Shown piece by piece: positions 5,988 through 6,490 of a stretch of 6,490 nucleotides of DNA. This DNA comes from Acidimicrobiaceae bacterium. Lineage in GTDB: Bacteria > Actinomycetota > Acidimicrobiia > Acidimicrobiales > RAAP-2. Location: positions 5,956 through 12,445 of the forward strand of contig PLSY01000384.1 of assembly GCA_003164275.1 (NCBI GenBank), read 5' to 3'. Made by a program: the position numbers and the translations under genes. The notes beneath the pieces are model-generated. The model was not told the origin of the DNA and made no database searches. It saw only the letters and a list, made by a program, of their open reading frames with translations. The first letter of the stretch is position 1, and every line of letters starts with the position of its first letter.

Positions 5988-6490
5988 ATGCTCGTTCCAT
6001 TCAATGTGCGCGACTTTCTGGACCGGGCCGAGGTGGCCTATCCGGACCGGGTGGGGTTGATCGACGAGCCCGACCAACCGGCGGCATCGTGGGGCAGCAT
6101 GACCTTCGCCGAGATGGCCGACCGGGCCCGGTCCCAGGCCTTCGGCCTCGACCGCCTCGGCGTCGGGAGGGGTGAGCGCGTGGCCGTCGTCTCCCACAAC
6201 GCGGCCCGCCTGTTGACCTCTTTCTACGGTGTGTGCGGATGGGGTCGGGTACTCGTGCCCATCAACTTCCGGCTGGCACCGGCCGAGATCAACTACATCG
6301 TCGAGCACTCGGGCGCCTCGGTCCTCCTTGTCGACCCCGAGCTCGAGGCCGGGCTGTCAGGCATCAAGGTCCGGCACCGCTTCACCCTCGGACGTGAGTC
6401 CGACGAGTTGCTGTTTCCCGCACTCAGAGGTCAGGTCGGGCCCGAGCCCTGGGCGTCCGACGAGAACGCCACGGCCACCATCAACTACAC
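5988..6490 (+). CDS. ANL-superfamily acyl-CoA synthetase (AMP-forming), N-terminal part, cut by window edge
   Basis: AMP-dependent acyl- or fatty-acid-CoA ligase that activates a carboxylic acid to acyl-AMP and then acyl-CoA. Only 167 residues of an expected 500-550 are inside the window. Visible features are VRDFLDRAEVAYPDRVGLID (7-26), the TFAEMADRARSQAFGLDRLG segment (39-58), GVGRGERVAVVSHN (58-71), the family hallmark GWGRVLVPINFRLAPAEINY (84-103), HSGASVLLVD (107-116), and the final TINYT at the edge. TINYT normally leads directly into the P-loop-like TSGTTGxPKG adenylation motif, which falls just outside, so activity cannot be judged. The start is ATG 5988, preceded by GGGGG with a five-base spacer. 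It is the only plus-strand gene and is divergent from the dehydrogenase. Substrate class (medium- or long-chain, or branched) cannot be told from this part. Confidence 0.92.
   Translation, partial: MLVPFNVRDFLDRAEVAYPDRVGLIDEPDQPAASWGSMTFAEMADRARSQAFGLDRLGVGRGERVAVVSHNAARLLTSFYGVCGWGRVLVPINFRLAPAEINYIVEHSGASVLLVDPELEAGLSGIKVRHRFTLGRESDELLFPALRGQVGPEPWASDENATATINY

Overview
The window is high-GC, densely packed chromosomal DNA. The phylum is inferred from gene content, since no rRNA or marker gene is present. An F420-type luciferase-like oxidoreductase, a PimB-like glycosyltransferase, a small SRPBCC protein resembling mycobacterial TB16.3, and frequent GTG starts all point to an actinobacterium, perhaps of the Acidimicrobiia type. 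I see no mobile elements, CRISPR arrays, rRNA or tRNA genes, and no stretch longer than about 130 bases without a gene.

Seven genes lie on the minus strand, read from right to left. They are a D-2-hydroxyacid dehydrogenase (5857 to 4937), a small four-cysteine protein (4830 to 4561), an epoxyqueuosine reductase QueG (about 4457 to 3330), a GT4 glycosyltransferase (3333 to 2191), an SRPBCC protein (2147 to 1704), a compact LLM-class oxidoreductase (about 1619 to 915), and an AlaC-like aminotransferase (829 to beyond the left edge). One gene, an ANL-superfamily acyl-CoA ligase, starts at 5988 on the plus strand and runs off the right edge. It diverges from the dehydrogenase across a 130-base intergenic region that contains an 8-bp inverted repeat.

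queG and the glycosyltransferase overlap by ATGA, and the glycosyltransferase and SRPBCC genes are 43 bases apart. The SRPBCC and small-protein genes have strong Shine-Dalgarno sequences. The stretch from 4830 to 1704 therefore looks like one transcription unit, possibly continuing through the LLM and aminotransferase genes. The functions are mixed: tRNA modification, lipid or envelope glycosylation, and amino acid metabolism. This looks like a housekeeping operon and not a single pathway. The most informative context is the PimB-like plus SRPBCC pair, which echoes the pimB'/TB16.3 neighbourhood of mycobacteria.

I found no convincing exotic system. The points most worth a second look are the uncharacterised four-cysteine protein upstream of queG, the glycosyltransferase/SRPBCC pairing, the shortened LLM protein, the altered nucleotide-binding loop of the dehydrogenase, and the inverted repeat in the divergent promoter region.
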